A DNA stretch of 64,000 nucleotides, from assembly GCA_000999315.1 (NCBI GenBank), contig LCFW01000002.1, positions 248,001 through 312,000 on the forward strand. The letters are read 5' to 3'. Shown piece by piece: positions 1-8,757 of the stretch (the first letter of the stretch is position 1; every line of letters starts with the position of its first letter). A program made the position numbers and the translations under genes. The notes beneath the pieces are model-generated. The model saw only the letters and a list, made by a program, of their open reading frames with translations. It did not search any database and was not told where the DNA came from. This DNA comes from Candidatus Peregrinibacteria bacterium GW2011_GWF2_43_17 (GTDB lineage: Bacteria > Patescibacteriota > Gracilibacteria > UBA1369 > UBA12470).

Positions 1-153
1 TACCGGCGAAGTTGTTCCGTCAAAAGGTTCGTGCTCCGGTGTTGATATTATACTGGCTTTAAAGTTAAAATTGCTGTACTGAACGGTAAGGACCGATAGA
101 AGCATCAGTGCCAGAATCAAAATCCAGTGAATATGTTCCTTTTTATTTTTCAT
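1..153 (-). CDS. N-terminus of a membrane-anchored or secreted protein (partial)
   Basis: The reverse strand reads 51 codons from an ATG at 153 to the window edge with no stop. The product starts with a short basic, Lys-rich stretch and then a hydrophobic segment (about residues 9-22). A polar segment with Thr, Pro and Glu follows. This is the shape of an uncleaved signal anchor or signal peptide. It is divergent from tsaE. The family cannot be recognised from this fragment; only its membrane or secreted location is supported. Confidence 0.6.
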   Translation of the reverse strand, partial: MKNKKEHIHWILILALMLLSVLTVQYSNFNFKASIISTPEHEPFDGTTSPV

Positions 154-184
154 ATCATAAAATTATACCACTAAAACGCATAAA

Positions 185-601
185 TTGAAAGTCCTCAAAT
201 CTCAAAATCCATCCTCCACCAAGAAGCTGGCGAAAAGCTTGAGAAAGGCTTATGAAAGTCATAGGCTTATTCTTCTGTACGGCGATTTGGGAAGCGGCAA
301 AACAACTTTTACCAAAGGTTTTGCCTCATCATTCGATATAGACGAAAAAGATATCAAAAGCCCCACATACACACTCATCAGAAGATACGGAAAAAAACTT
401 TTGCATGCCGATCTTTATCGACTGCAAGAACTTGACGAAATAATTTTAAACGAAATTGAAACATTCTTGGACGAAGGAGGTACCGTCGTAGTCGAATGGC
501 CGGAACTCATGGAAAAAACTCTCAAACAGCCACATATCAAAATTCACATTTCGACCAAAAGCAAAAACTCTCGAGAGTTCAAAATAACCGAACATAAATG
601 A
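185..601 (+). CDS. tsaE: tRNA threonylcarbamoyladenosine synthesis ATPase TsaE
   Basis: TsaE is the ATPase that supports the TsaB/TsaD complex making t6A37 in ANN-decoding tRNAs. The 138-residue length fits the family. A Walker A motif GDLGSGKT lies at residues 33-40, followed by TFTKGF, and the family segment SPTYTLI, HADLYRL and VVVEWPE appear in the usual order. The start is TTG at 185; no in-frame ATG lies close by. The stop overlaps the next gene by 4 bases (ATGA), suggesting coupled translation. TsaB, TsaC and TsaD are not in this window. Confidence 0.92.
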   Translation: MKVLKSQNPSSTKKLAKSLRKAYESHRLILLYGDLGSGKTTFTKGFASSFDIDEKDIKSPTYTLIRRYGKKLLHADLYRLQELDEIILNEIETFLDEGGTVVVEWPELMEKTLKQPHIKIHISTKSKNSREFKITEHK

Positions 602-1200
602 CCACGGAACAGATTCGAAAACTCATAGACGAATTTCACGTTCCCAAACACATCAGAAGACATTGCGAAAAAGTTGCGCAAGTCTGCAAACTTCTCGGGA
701 GCAAAATCGCGCAAAAAGGCGAAAATATAAACATGGAACTGCTTCTTGCCGGCGCATGGCTTCACGACCTCGTGCGCATATGCGATTTTACAGTTTGGCA
801 TCCCGAAAATTTCCCGGACAAGCACGATTTGCAACATCACGAAAAATGGGAGCAAATTCGCTCGAAATATTCGGGGAAGTCGCACGAAGAGGCGGCATAC
901 GAAATCCTTTCCGAGATGGGGGAGAGAGATCTCGCACATCTGATAAAAAGCCATAAATTCGCAAACATCTTAAACGCACATCCTTTTAAAAACTGGGAAG
1001 AAAAAATCTTGTATTACGCGGACAAAAGAGTCGAAAACGACAAAATCGTTTATCTGCAAAAGCGCCTCGAAGGTGGCGCAAAAAGAAACGCCGATACCGA
1101 AGAAAAAAAAGCCCTGACCGCCAAAATTTGGCCAAAAATCTTCGAACTCGAAAAAGAGGTCTGCGAAAAAGCCGGGGTGGAACCCGGGAATATAGTTTAA
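598..1200 (+). CDS. HD-domain metal-dependent phosphohydrolase
   Basis: The 200-residue protein has an HD-family layout: a first His in the HIRRHCEK region (about residue 22), the paired HD at 56-57 in AGAWLHDLVR, a later His in IKSHKF and an Asp in YYADKRV. These would bind one or two divalent metals and hydrolyse a phosphoester or nucleotide. The substrate cannot be told from sequence. It overlaps tsaE by 4 bases and so is probably co-transcribed with it. A strong hairpin lies just after its stop. Confidence 0.8.
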   Translation: MTTEQIRKLIDEFHVPKHIRRHCEKVAQVCKLLGSKIAQKGENINMELLLAGAWLHDLVRICDFTVWHPENFPDKHDLQHHEKWEQIRSKYSGKSHEEAAYEILSEMGERDLAHLIKSHKFANILNAHPFKNWEEKILYYADKRVENDKIVYLQKRLEGGAKRNADTEEKKALTAKIWPKIFELEKEVCEKAGVEPGNIV

Positions 1201-1202
1201 GT

Positions 1203-1232
1203 GGTGATTTTTTTGCACGCAAAAAAATCACC
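1203..1232. terminator. Palindromic bidirectional terminator, copy 1
   Basis: A perfect 14-bp stem with arms GGTGATTTTTTTGC and GCAAAAAAATCACC meets around a central AC. It lies between two convergent genes. The T and A runs sit inside the stem, so either strand gives a hairpin followed or preceded by a U-rich stretch. A nearly identical copy occurs at 8699-8728, so it also behaves as a dispersed repeat. Confidence 0.7.
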
Positions 1233-1234
1233 TG

Positions 1235-2446
1235 CTACTGCGTACTATCGTCCTCTCTTTTCAAAGCCATATAACTTTTTGTATCTATTCTTGCTCCAAT
1301 CACTTCATTCAGTATGATTCTTGTGTTTGGTCCCAAGGCGCCGGCTCCGGGATCGTCCATGGTTTCGACCAGCCCCCATCTTTGTTGCAATTTGAAGATC
1401 GCATGTTCGGTCATTTCTCCATAATAACCGGTGGGTTCAAGCATTAAATATCCCAAATTGTTTAATTCCGTTTGCAAAGCGTAAACATCTTCGCCGCGAT
1501 CTCCTCTTTCAATATAATCGGTAAAATAATGTATCTCCTCATATAAATCGGGATAAGTTTGCATCAAAGCCAGCCCTTCGTTTAGAAGATTAACCTCAGT
1601 GAGTTCGGCCTCGACATCAACTCCTTCCATGGATTTGTCCATCGCGAATCTCGTGTTTATACCGAAATGTCCGGCCCCGAGATCTTCCCAATCGTCCAAT
1701 ATCCCCCTATCAACTTGGAAATTGAAAACGGCTGACATCGTGGTGTCATCATAATATCCAGTAATTTTACTGTTATAGTATCCCAAAATCGCCAAATATT
1801 CCTGAAGCCTTTTTATATCGTCGCCGTTATCGCCATACCACAAGTCTTCGGAAAATAAATCGGGAGTGATTACCACGGTTTTTACAAATTTTTCAGCATC
1901 GCTGTAACCCTCTAGATAAATCTCTTCTTCAATAGTGTCATCAATGCCGTAAATGGTTACTTCAACATCTCTCACTCCCCAATTAAGAGCTCTTTCAAGC
2001 CCTATATCGCCATATCCCATCCATATATCCAATCTGTCATAAGTGCCTTCTTCCGCATCACCGGAAACGATTGCGCCTCCTCTGTCGTGAACTGCGACAA
2101 TCCCTATCCCGGGAATATACATTTTCGTTTCAAATTCATATATTGAAGGCGCGGCAACCATTCCGGGATAAACCGGCGTGCCGTCGGCGCCGTTCGTACC
2201 GTTACCATTGAGTCTGATATCTCCGTCGTAAGTACCGGTAACATAGTGTCCCTGTCCTTCAAGAGGCGAATAATATGCGCTTATTGTAAAAATTTGCGTG
2301 TATGGATAAGCCAAACTTTCTCCGGCCGCATTTGATACGACGGTTGGCTGATTGATAAAAATTAGCAAAGAAATAACTTCAAGTATTAACGCCGCCAAAA
2401 GCGGTTTTATCGCCCTATGATCCTTGATGATGGTGTTTTTTTTCAT
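1235..2446 (-). CDS. Secreted 3D-domain protein with two peptidoglycan-binding domains
   Basis: The 403-residue protein has an N-terminal hydrophobic segment (about 12-32) that should export or anchor it. Residues about 52-167 look like a 3D domain (RlpA-like double-psi barrel), with ISAYYSP near the start and conserved Asp-rich pieces VHDRGGAI and YDRLDIWMG. Two PG_binding_1-like helical repeats follow at about 198-250 (LWYGDNGDDIKRLQEYL) and 313-375 (RGDRGEDVYALQTELN). 3D-domain proteins are usually cell-wall lytic enzymes or remodelling factors, so murein binding and cleavage is the likely role. It is the last gene of a minus-strand run that begins with the VirD4-like ATPase. Confidence 0.8.
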   Translation of the reverse strand: MKKNTIIKDHRAIKPLLAALILEVISLLIFINQPTVVSNAAGESLAYPYTQIFTISAYYSPLEGQGHYVTGTYDGDIRLNGNGTNGADGTPVYPGMVAAPSIYEFETKMYIPGIGIVAVHDRGGAIVSGDAEEGTYDRLDIWMGYGDIGLERALNWGVRDVEVTIYGIDDTIEEEIYLEGYSDAEKFVKTVVITPDLFSEDLWYGDNGDDIKRLQEYLAILGYYNSKITGYYDDTTMSAVFNFQVDRGILDDWEDLGAGHFGINTRFAMDKSMEGVDVEAELTEVNLLNEGLALMQTYPDLYEEIHYFTDYIERGDRGEDVYALQTELNNLGYLMLEPTGYYGEMTEHAIFKLQQRWGLVETMDDPGAGALGPNTRIILNEVIGARIDTKSYMALKREDDSTQ

Positions 2447-2460
2447 GTGATTATGTAGTT

Positions 2461-2826
2461 TTATATTCCGAGTTTTTTTCTAATTGCATCGGCATCATTC
2501 TTGTCGGAATTTTCCGTCTCTTTTTCCAAAGCTCCTTCAAAGTCAGCTTCAATTTTCGACAAAGCTTGTTCGTGATCCGAGACAACTTTGTTCATCTCGG
2601 CAACAGCTTTTTCAACTGACGAATGCAGTTCATATTCGGCTTTTGCGGCCTCTTCGGTTGCCCTTACGACCTCCTGTTCGAGCAGTTTTTGTATGATGGT
2701 TGAAAGTTCTTCGGATACATCTTCGTCTTTCAAATTATCTATTTGAGTTAGCGTGGATTTTTGATCCTTTTTATTTATGTATTTCGCTTGTGCGATTGCG
2801 TCTCGAATGTCGATAAGTGTGATCAT
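2461..2826 (-). CDS. Small helical coiled-coil protein, unknown function
   Basis: This 121-residue protein has no signal peptide or membrane segment. It is rich in Glu, Lys and Ala with heptad-like spacing from about residue 30 to 110 (for example EEAAKAEYELHSSVEKAV), so a coiled coil is likely. It lies 3 bases after the 462-residue gene and 14 bases before the 3D-domain gene on the same strand, consistent with one operon. I do not recognise the family. Confidence 0.65.
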   Translation of the reverse strand: MITLIDIRDAIAQAKYINKKDQKSTLTQIDNLKDEDVSEELSTIIQKLLEQEVVRATEEAAKAEYELHSSVEKAVAEMNKVVSDHEQALSKIEADFEGALEKETENSDKNDADAIRKKLGI

Positions 2827-2829
2827 TTT

Positions 2830-4218
2830 TTAAGCCGTTAGTAGAAATTTTCCCGCCACTTCACCGGATATGGTTAACCCTTCGAAGTGATCGTTATTAT
2901 TGGCAAATGCACCGGCATCTGTAATCTTTACAGGGGTGCCTTTTTGATCGGTCGTGAGCAGTTCATGAGTTATAGTGCCTGCAGATAAATCCAAAGTTAT
3001 AGTTCTCTCCTTGGGAGTATATTTAGCTTCGGAAGATTGTTCGCTCTTGCCGGTTCTTGTGATAGTCCCTTCACGTGCGGTATCGCCTCTTCGGACCCTC
3101 ATCATGATTTTATTTCCATCCGTTGAAGATATATAAACGGTTTGTCTTACACGGCCCGATCCGATTAATTTCCCGGAAGCCTCGTCTATTTTTGATGGCT
3201 TCGGATATTCAATAGTCAGATCTTGCCCGACAGGTAGATTTTTCATTTGTGCCAAAGTCAACGCGGGAACTTTTTCTCTGATATTTCTAGCGTCTATCAT
3301 GGCTCTCATTTTCTTATCTTTCTTGGTTGACATAAACCTGCCATAAATCTCTTTAAGCAAAGCTTTTTCCTCAGCGGATAGGGGAGAAGCGTCAACCTTT
3401 TCTAAAAATCTTCCCTTATAAGGAGTAGATTCTGCTCTTTGATCGGCCGCAAGGTATTCATCAAAATGAGTTCGAAGTTCGTCATCGGTAGCCAAAGCCT
3501 GAAAAGAAAAAACATGATCGCGGAAACTTTTTTCGTCGTTCAGATAACTCGCATATCTCTCTTGCGCCAAAGCGTCGTAGGCGGCGAGATTTTCATTCGC
3601 CGAAGCTTCAACTTCAGAAACCGCTGAAACAACTTTTTCCATTTCGGCAACGCGGGTTGTATCTTTCTTCAACAAACTCTTATGAGCTTTCCTCCCGATT
3701 CTTCCCGAACCGCGCCACTCTTCTAACATTTTAGTATATTGCTCCGCTTTTGCTTTATTATCTCTGATAGCGGCTTCCAAAGTCGCTCGTGTGTTTCCCA
3801 GTTCATGTACTTTACTTGTGGCTAAAGCTACTTCGGGTGCTTTCCACATACTTACCCATCCTTGCCTTACTCTCGTGATCCTGTCGGTTGATAAACCTGA
3901 CTCTTTTCGAATTTTACTTAAAGCAATTTTCTCATGATGTTGATGAACAGCTTCTTTCAAAGCCCTACCACTCATACCCGGAATGAATTTCATAATCCTT
4001 CCTTCGGCAGCACGATTCAACCTATCTATGGTATTCAAAGCCGAAGTCTCTTGTCTGCCCAAGTAAGATTCGGCCTCATCAACGCTTCGCAAAGATTTTA
4101 TCTCGACTTGTCTTCTGCCTTGTGCGCCTTCTCCTTCCAAATCAAAACTTCCATCGGAAAGACTTCTATCCGGAACAACGTCTTCGAGATACACCAATCT
4201 ATTTTCTCGCAAAAACAT
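2830..4218 (-). CDS. Helical protein with C-terminal beta domain, unknown function
   Basis: The 462-residue protein has no obvious signal peptide. Residues about 45-330 are charged and helical with coiled-coil character. The last 130 residues are richer in Val, Thr and Gly and look like a beta domain (QTVYISSTDGNKIMMRV, RTITLDLSAGTITHELL). It sits 55 bases downstream of the VirD4-like ATPase and 3 bases upstream of the 121-residue gene. A structural or scaffold role beside the ATPase is only a guess. No family is recognised. Confidence 0.65.
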   Translation of the reverse strand: MFLRENRLVYLEDVVPDRSLSDGSFDLEGEGAQGRRQVEIKSLRSVDEAESYLGRQETSALNTIDRLNRAAEGRIMKFIPGMSGRALKEAVHQHHEKIALSKIRKESGLSTDRITRVRQGWVSMWKAPEVALATSKVHELGNTRATLEAAIRDNKAKAEQYTKMLEEWRGSGRIGRKAHKSLLKKDTTRVAEMEKVVSAVSEVEASANENLAAYDALAQERYASYLNDEKSFRDHVFSFQALATDDELRTHFDEYLAADQRAESTPYKGRFLEKVDASPLSAEEKALLKEIYGRFMSTKKDKKMRAMIDARNIREKVPALTLAQMKNLPVGQDLTIEYPKPSKIDEASGKLIGSGRVRQTVYISSTDGNKIMMRVRRGDTAREGTITRTGKSEQSSEAKYTPKERTITLDLSAGTITHELLTTDQKGTPVKITDAGAFANNNDHFEGLTISGEVAGKFLLTA

Positions 4219-4273
4219 TTTTGGTTTTTAAATCCTATAATTATACCAAAAATGCGACGGAAAATCAATCCCC

Positions 4274-6766
4274 CTAATTAAACACCGCTCCCAATCTCCT
4301 GAAGATCTCTCTCTCAACGAACTCTCTGTCTCTACCATATTTTAATCTGGAAAGTTGCTTGATGGCTTCGCCAACCTCTTTGTCACCGGCTTCGGTATAA
4401 GGATTCACGGGTATAACGCTGAAAGGCCTGCTTGGTTGCGTATCTATAGAGAGCTTCATTACAGCCTTATATTTATCTATATTGATCAAATCTTGATCGG
4501 AAAATACCGGAGCCATCTCTTTACCCATGAACTCCGCGTCTTGAGCGCCGATTTTATAAGCCATGATTGTTCCCACGTTGCCGAACACGGCATCCTTGAG
4601 GGAAACTTGCTTCTGACCCTTCTTGGCGCCACCGCCTTCCAACTGTGCCAAATATTGATGGGCTATGTTTAATCCCAAGCGATATTTTCTTGCTTCTGAC
4701 AAAATCGATTCGATACTGTCGGTAACGTAGTTCTGGAACTCATCTATATATAGATAAAAATCTTTCCTTTCATCTTTGGACATCTTCTGCCTTCGCATGG
4801 CGGCCATTTGAAGTTTTGAAACCATAATCATACCAAGCAGTTTCGAGTTAAGTTCGCCGGTTTCGCCTTTTGATAAATTCATGAGCAGGATTTTCCCTTC
4901 ATTCATCGCTTTGCTGAAATCGAAAGCGGATTTCGGTTGACCGATGATATTTCTCATCATGCCGTTGGTGACGAACGCGCCGAATTTTGCGGCGAAATAC
5001 GGAATCATTTCCTGTTTTTCCCTTGCGCCGGTTTTTGCCATTTGATGCAACCAGAAAGATTTTACGATCGGGTTCTTTACGTGTTCGGTTTTAAGTTTTT
5101 GAAAAGTATCATCCGTAAAGAGTCTGACGATATCGGTTAAGGCTCCACCTTCCGGATCCGCCATCAGAGTCAAACAACCGTTTCTAAAATAGTCCTGAAT
5201 TCTCGGTCCGAATATCTCTTCATCAAAAAGTTTTATCATGATATTCATGGCCTCGAGCGCGACATAATCTTTCTCTTCATCGGTATCCGCTTCAAGCAGA
5301 TTTATACCTATAGGCCTCTCAAGATCACCCGGATTGAAATAGACGACATCATCAGCCCTTTCTCGCGGTATAAAAGGCAAAATATCTTCGACAAGTTGAC
5401 CGTGCGGATCTATGACGCAAATGCCATGTCCGAGTTGAAGATCTTGCCTGATCATGACTTGCAAAACCGAAGATTTACCGGTACCCGTTTGTCCTATCAC
5501 GTAGAAGTGTCTGAAGCGGTCATCATTCTTGATAAAAACCGGAGTTTTCACGCCTCGATACATATTATGCCCGATCAAAATTCCTTCCTTGGGCAAGTTC
5601 TGCGGCGGCGGCGCTATTTTATAATTCTGCCAATTTATGGCGGGGGACATGTTGTATTTGATGTCCGGGATATGGAATAAACCAACCAGTTCTTCCGCGC
5701 TTAGAATCATCTTATGTCCAAAAAGTTTCTGGGTCCAACTTCTTGAAAAGTCTCTGTAAATGAACTTTTTAAGGGCGGCTTTCGTGCTGTGATATTTTGT
5801 GTATTTAAAACCATTATTATCGGGACTGTTGAACTGCGCGAATGCGCCTTTCAAAGTATTGCAAAGCCCTTCGGCTCCGCTCATGGTGGGGGCGGAAGAG
5901 ACAAGTCTGATGATGGTTTCATATCCTATTTGCGTATTTTTCCCTTCGATTTCTTTTATCTGTTCTTCTGTGAGAGGAGTATTTCTGCCGGAAGGTTGAT
6001 CCGGCTTGATTCCCATATATTCATCCGCAGGTCCGCGGAAAAGAAGGTTTATCAAAGCTCCAACCCAAACGAACGGATTTATTTTATGCCAAAATCCCGC
6101 CTGCTTATTATCCATCATTTCTTTAGCGATTTTGCGACCCTTCTTTTGCCACCCGTCTTTCTTCGGCCTTAACATTATTTGAATCGCGGCGGACTCATCC
6201 TTACCGAACTTTGACATAACATTCGTCATATTGTTCAGGGGATCGGAAGTCATCTGTTGGCAGGTTCGAATAGGGTAGGGATGCTCTTTACCCATCACCA
6301 TATACAAAGCGGTCGCCTTGTCGCCACTTTTGAAAATATTGTAATCCGGCACTCTTTCAACATAAGAATCCGCATAAAAAGAGGTCAAATGCTTCTCAAC
6401 AAAAGATGCCAATTTGGCCGGCACCACACAATAAAAATCAACCATCCCTTTTTGTACGACATATTCGAAAGACAAAAAGTCTTGCGCCTTGAAAATGCGC
6501 GAAAATCTGGAATTATACATCGAATACAAAGCTTCATAAAACTGCTTCATTATGGCCGTAACCTCTTTGAAATTTTTCCCGCTCGAAAACTGATCCCTCT
6601 CCTTTTCGCGATCCTCCTTCGATTCCTTCTTCGGCACCCTTATCATTAAGAAAACCATGTTGTAGCGACGCCCAATATTAAACCTCCATCTAATGATATA
6701 GATTGTCGCAATTGAAAGACCCATAAGTCCCAATATTGCCAGAATTGTCGCCCAAACAGGATTCAT
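4274..6766 (-). CDS. VirD4/TraG-like membrane-anchored ATPase
   Basis: The 830-residue protein starts with one membrane segment (about 6-26) followed by basic residues. The C-terminal half is a P-loop motor: Walker A GQTGTGKS at 425-432, IDPHGQLVEDILPFIP just after, and Walker B YLYIDEF at 671-677. The layout fits the type IV coupling protein / conjugative ATPase superfamily (VirD4, TraD, HerA-like), which pump DNA or protein. Such ATPases are frequent in CPR genomes. No relaxase, VirB4 or other conjugation gene is nearby, so classical conjugation is not shown. It heads the four-gene run down to 1235. Confidence 0.8.
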   Translation of the reverse strand: MNPVWATILAILGLMGLSIATIYIIRWRFNIGRRYNMVFLMIRVPKKESKEDREKERDQFSSGKNFKEVTAIMKQFYEALYSMYNSRFSRIFKAQDFLSFEYVVQKGMVDFYCVVPAKLASFVEKHLTSFYADSYVERVPDYNIFKSGDKATALYMVMGKEHPYPIRTCQQMTSDPLNNMTNVMSKFGKDESAAIQIMLRPKKDGWQKKGRKIAKEMMDNKQAGFWHKINPFVWVGALINLLFRGPADEYMGIKPDQPSGRNTPLTEEQIKEIEGKNTQIGYETIIRLVSSAPTMSGAEGLCNTLKGAFAQFNSPDNNGFKYTKYHSTKAALKKFIYRDFSRSWTQKLFGHKMILSAEELVGLFHIPDIKYNMSPAINWQNYKIAPPPQNLPKEGILIGHNMYRGVKTPVFIKNDDRFRHFYVIGQTGTGKSSVLQVMIRQDLQLGHGICVIDPHGQLVEDILPFIPRERADDVVYFNPGDLERPIGINLLEADTDEEKDYVALEAMNIMIKLFDEEIFGPRIQDYFRNGCLTLMADPEGGALTDIVRLFTDDTFQKLKTEHVKNPIVKSFWLHQMAKTGAREKQEMIPYFAAKFGAFVTNGMMRNIIGQPKSAFDFSKAMNEGKILLMNLSKGETGELNSKLLGMIMVSKLQMAAMRRQKMSKDERKDFYLYIDEFQNYVTDSIESILSEARKYRLGLNIAHQYLAQLEGGGAKKGQKQVSLKDAVFGNVGTIMAYKIGAQDAEFMGKEMAPVFSDQDLINIDKYKAVMKLSIDTQPSRPFSVIPVNPYTEAGDKEVGEAIKQLSRLKYGRDREFVEREIFRRLGAVFN

Positions 6767-6867
6767 GTTTTTATTTTTCTTTCCTGTTAATTATAGCATA
6801 GGATAGTTACATAGGGCAATAGCGCAAAGAAGCCCAGCCAACACTGCCTAAACTCAAATCTTTAAGT

Positions 6868-8637
6868 TCAAAGTTTCTCTACTATCCTCACATTCATCTC
6901 GGCAACCTGCTTCTCCGGCAACGGTGTCGGAGCTCCGGTCATAAGATCTTTGGCTTTTTGATCTTTCGGAAAAGCGATAACCTCTCTGATATTTGGTTCG
7001 TCCAAAAGTAGCATTATGAATCTATCGAGACCCCAAGCGATTCCGCCATGTGGAGGTGCTCCATAAGAGAAAGCCTCAAGCAAATGTCCGAATCTTGACC
7101 CGGCATCCTCTTTTGAAATCCCCAAACAATCGAATATTTTGCTTTGCAATTCCGGTTTGTGAATTCTGATACTACCTCCGGCTATTTCACATCCGTTCAT
7201 CGCGAGGTCGTAAGCTTTCGCGCGAACTTTCGCAGGTTCTTTATCAAGAAGTTCAACGTCTTCGTCTTTCGGGCAGGTAAACGGGTGATGAGCCGAAACA
7301 AGTTTCTTTTCTTCGGCGCTGTATTCGAAAAGCGGGAAATCTATAATCCAAGCCAAAGCCAATTTATTACTATCGCGAAGTCCCATTTTCTCGGCGATTA
7401 CGAGTCTGGCTACGCCGAGAACATTGCAGGCGACTTCGAATTTATCTGCGGCGAAAAACACCAAATCTCCGTCTTCAACATCGCCCCTTTCTTTAATTTT
7501 TTCAACGATTTCCGAAGACATGAATTTCGCAATAGATCCCTTAACTTCGCCGTTTTTCCAGATCAAATTTGCGAGCCCTTTCGCTCCGTGTTGTTTTGCC
7601 AACTCTTCAAAAGAGTCAACTTCGCTTCTCGGCATTTCGGCGCCTTTCGGGACCTTGAACGCCTTCACAACGCCGCCGACTTTAACCGCATTGGCAAAAA
7701 CTTTAAACTCGGACTGAGAAACCAAATCCGAAACATCAAATAAAGGCAACTCGAACCTCAAATCCGGCTTATCGCTTCCGTAAACACTCATCGCTTCGTG
7801 CCAAGTGATTTTTTTAAACGGCTTGGTTGTAACCTCTTTTTGCGGAGCGATTTCTTTCAAAACCTGTATCACAACCTTCTCATTCACGGCCATCACCTCA
7901 TTCTCTTCAACAAAAGACATTTCAATATCCAACTGCGTAAATTCCGGCTGGCGATCTCCGCGCTGATCTTCGTCGCGGAAACATCTTGCGACCTGAAAAT
8001 ACTTATCCATGCCGGCAACCATGAGTAGTTGTTTCAACTGTTGTGGTGACTGTGGTAGAACGAAAAAAGTTCCGGGATAAATGCGCGAAGGAACAATATA
8101 CTCTCGGCTTCCTTCAGGGGTACCCTTCATGAGCATAGGTGTTTCAACTTCGATAAAACCCTCGCGATCCATCAAGTCGCGTACCAACTTAATCATCTTG
8201 TGTCTCGTGATGATATTTCTTTGCATACGCGCTCTTCTCAAATCCAAATACCTGTATTTCAATCTCAGCTCTTCGTTGACCGGCTTATCCTGATCGATCT
8301 CGAATGGGGGAGTCTTGGCGCGAGAAATGATCTCTATTTTATCCGCCAAAACCTCGATTTCACCCGTAGCCAAATCGGCATTCTCTTGACCTTTCGGCCT
8401 GGACCTGACTACGCCTTCGATCTTAATTACGAATTCGGGCCTTACGGCTTCGACCGAAGTATGCGAGTCTTTATCGTTTGAAGGATCAAAAACAACCTGT
8501 GTGAATCCGTATCTGTCTCTCAAATCCATAAAAATAAGTCCGCCATGATCTCTTCTGCGATTGACCCAACCCGAAAGAATGACTTTTTGTCCTTTGTTTT
8601 CGATGTTGAGTTGGCCGCAGGTGTGTGTTCTGTACAT
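6868..8637 (-). CDS. aspS: Aspartate--tRNA ligase
   Basis: This is a class II synthetase that charges tRNA-Asp, and perhaps also tRNA-Asn since gatB is in the same window. The start is placed at 8637, giving 589 residues beginning MYRTHTCG, the usual N-terminus; a 14-residue upstream extension is possible but atypical. An OB-fold anticodon domain comes first (SGWVNRRRDHGGLIFMDLRD), then class II motif 2 (ARCFRDEDQRGDRQPEFTQ), a bacterial GAD-type insertion, and motif 3 (GIAWGLDRFIMLL). The 589-residue length fits the bacterial type. Whether it is non-discriminating cannot be judged from this alone. Confidence 0.95.
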   Translation of the reverse strand: MYRTHTCGQLNIENKGQKVILSGWVNRRRDHGGLIFMDLRDRYGFTQVVFDPSNDKDSHTSVEAVRPEFVIKIEGVVRSRPKGQENADLATGEIEVLADKIEIISRAKTPPFEIDQDKPVNEELRLKYRYLDLRRARMQRNIITRHKMIKLVRDLMDREGFIEVETPMLMKGTPEGSREYIVPSRIYPGTFFVLPQSPQQLKQLLMVAGMDKYFQVARCFRDEDQRGDRQPEFTQLDIEMSFVEENEVMAVNEKVVIQVLKEIAPQKEVTTKPFKKITWHEAMSVYGSDKPDLRFELPLFDVSDLVSQSEFKVFANAVKVGGVVKAFKVPKGAEMPRSEVDSFEELAKQHGAKGLANLIWKNGEVKGSIAKFMSSEIVEKIKERGDVEDGDLVFFAADKFEVACNVLGVARLVIAEKMGLRDSNKLALAWIIDFPLFEYSAEEKKLVSAHHPFTCPKDEDVELLDKEPAKVRAKAYDLAMNGCEIAGGSIRIHKPELQSKIFDCLGISKEDAGSRFGHLLEAFSYGAPPHGGIAWGLDRFIMLLLDEPNIREVIAFPKDQKAKDLMTGAPTPLPEKQVAEMNVRIVEKL

Positions 8638-8698
8638 GATTTTATATAGTTTAAAAAACTGCGAAATTAATTTTCGCATGTAAAAGGGTTATATACCA

Positions 8699-8728
8699 GG
8701 TGATTTTTTTGCACGCAAAAAAATCACT
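8699..8728. repeat. Palindromic terminator-like repeat, copy 2
   Basis: This repeats the hairpin at 1203-1232 with one base changed at the end of the second arm, leaving a G-T pair. It sits between dnaE and aspS, which lie on the same strand, and could terminate or attenuate dnaE transcription before aspS. Identity in the loop as well as the stem marks it as a copied element rather than two independent terminators. Confidence 0.7.
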
Positions 8729-8729
8729 A

Positions 8730-8757
8730 CTATGTGCCTATCGGACTATCAGTTTAT
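8730..8757. repeat. Degenerate octamer tandem repeat ending CTAT
   Basis: The tetramer CTAT occurs at 8730, 8738 and 8746, with TTAT at 8754, so the period is exactly 8. The other four bases vary. The array runs into the 3' end of dnaE and supplies its stop codon. Similar arrays occur at 17476, 32369 and 35504. Confidence 0.5.

Noticed and set aside
544..954. Minus-strand open frame opposite tsaE and the HD gene
   Set aside because: Composition is typical of a shadow frame (Phe and Cys rich) and both plus-strand genes are clear.
4274..6766. Conjugative plasmid or integrative element
   Set aside because: Only the VirD4-like ATPase is present; no relaxase, VirB4, integrase or flanking direct repeats were found and neighbours are core genes.
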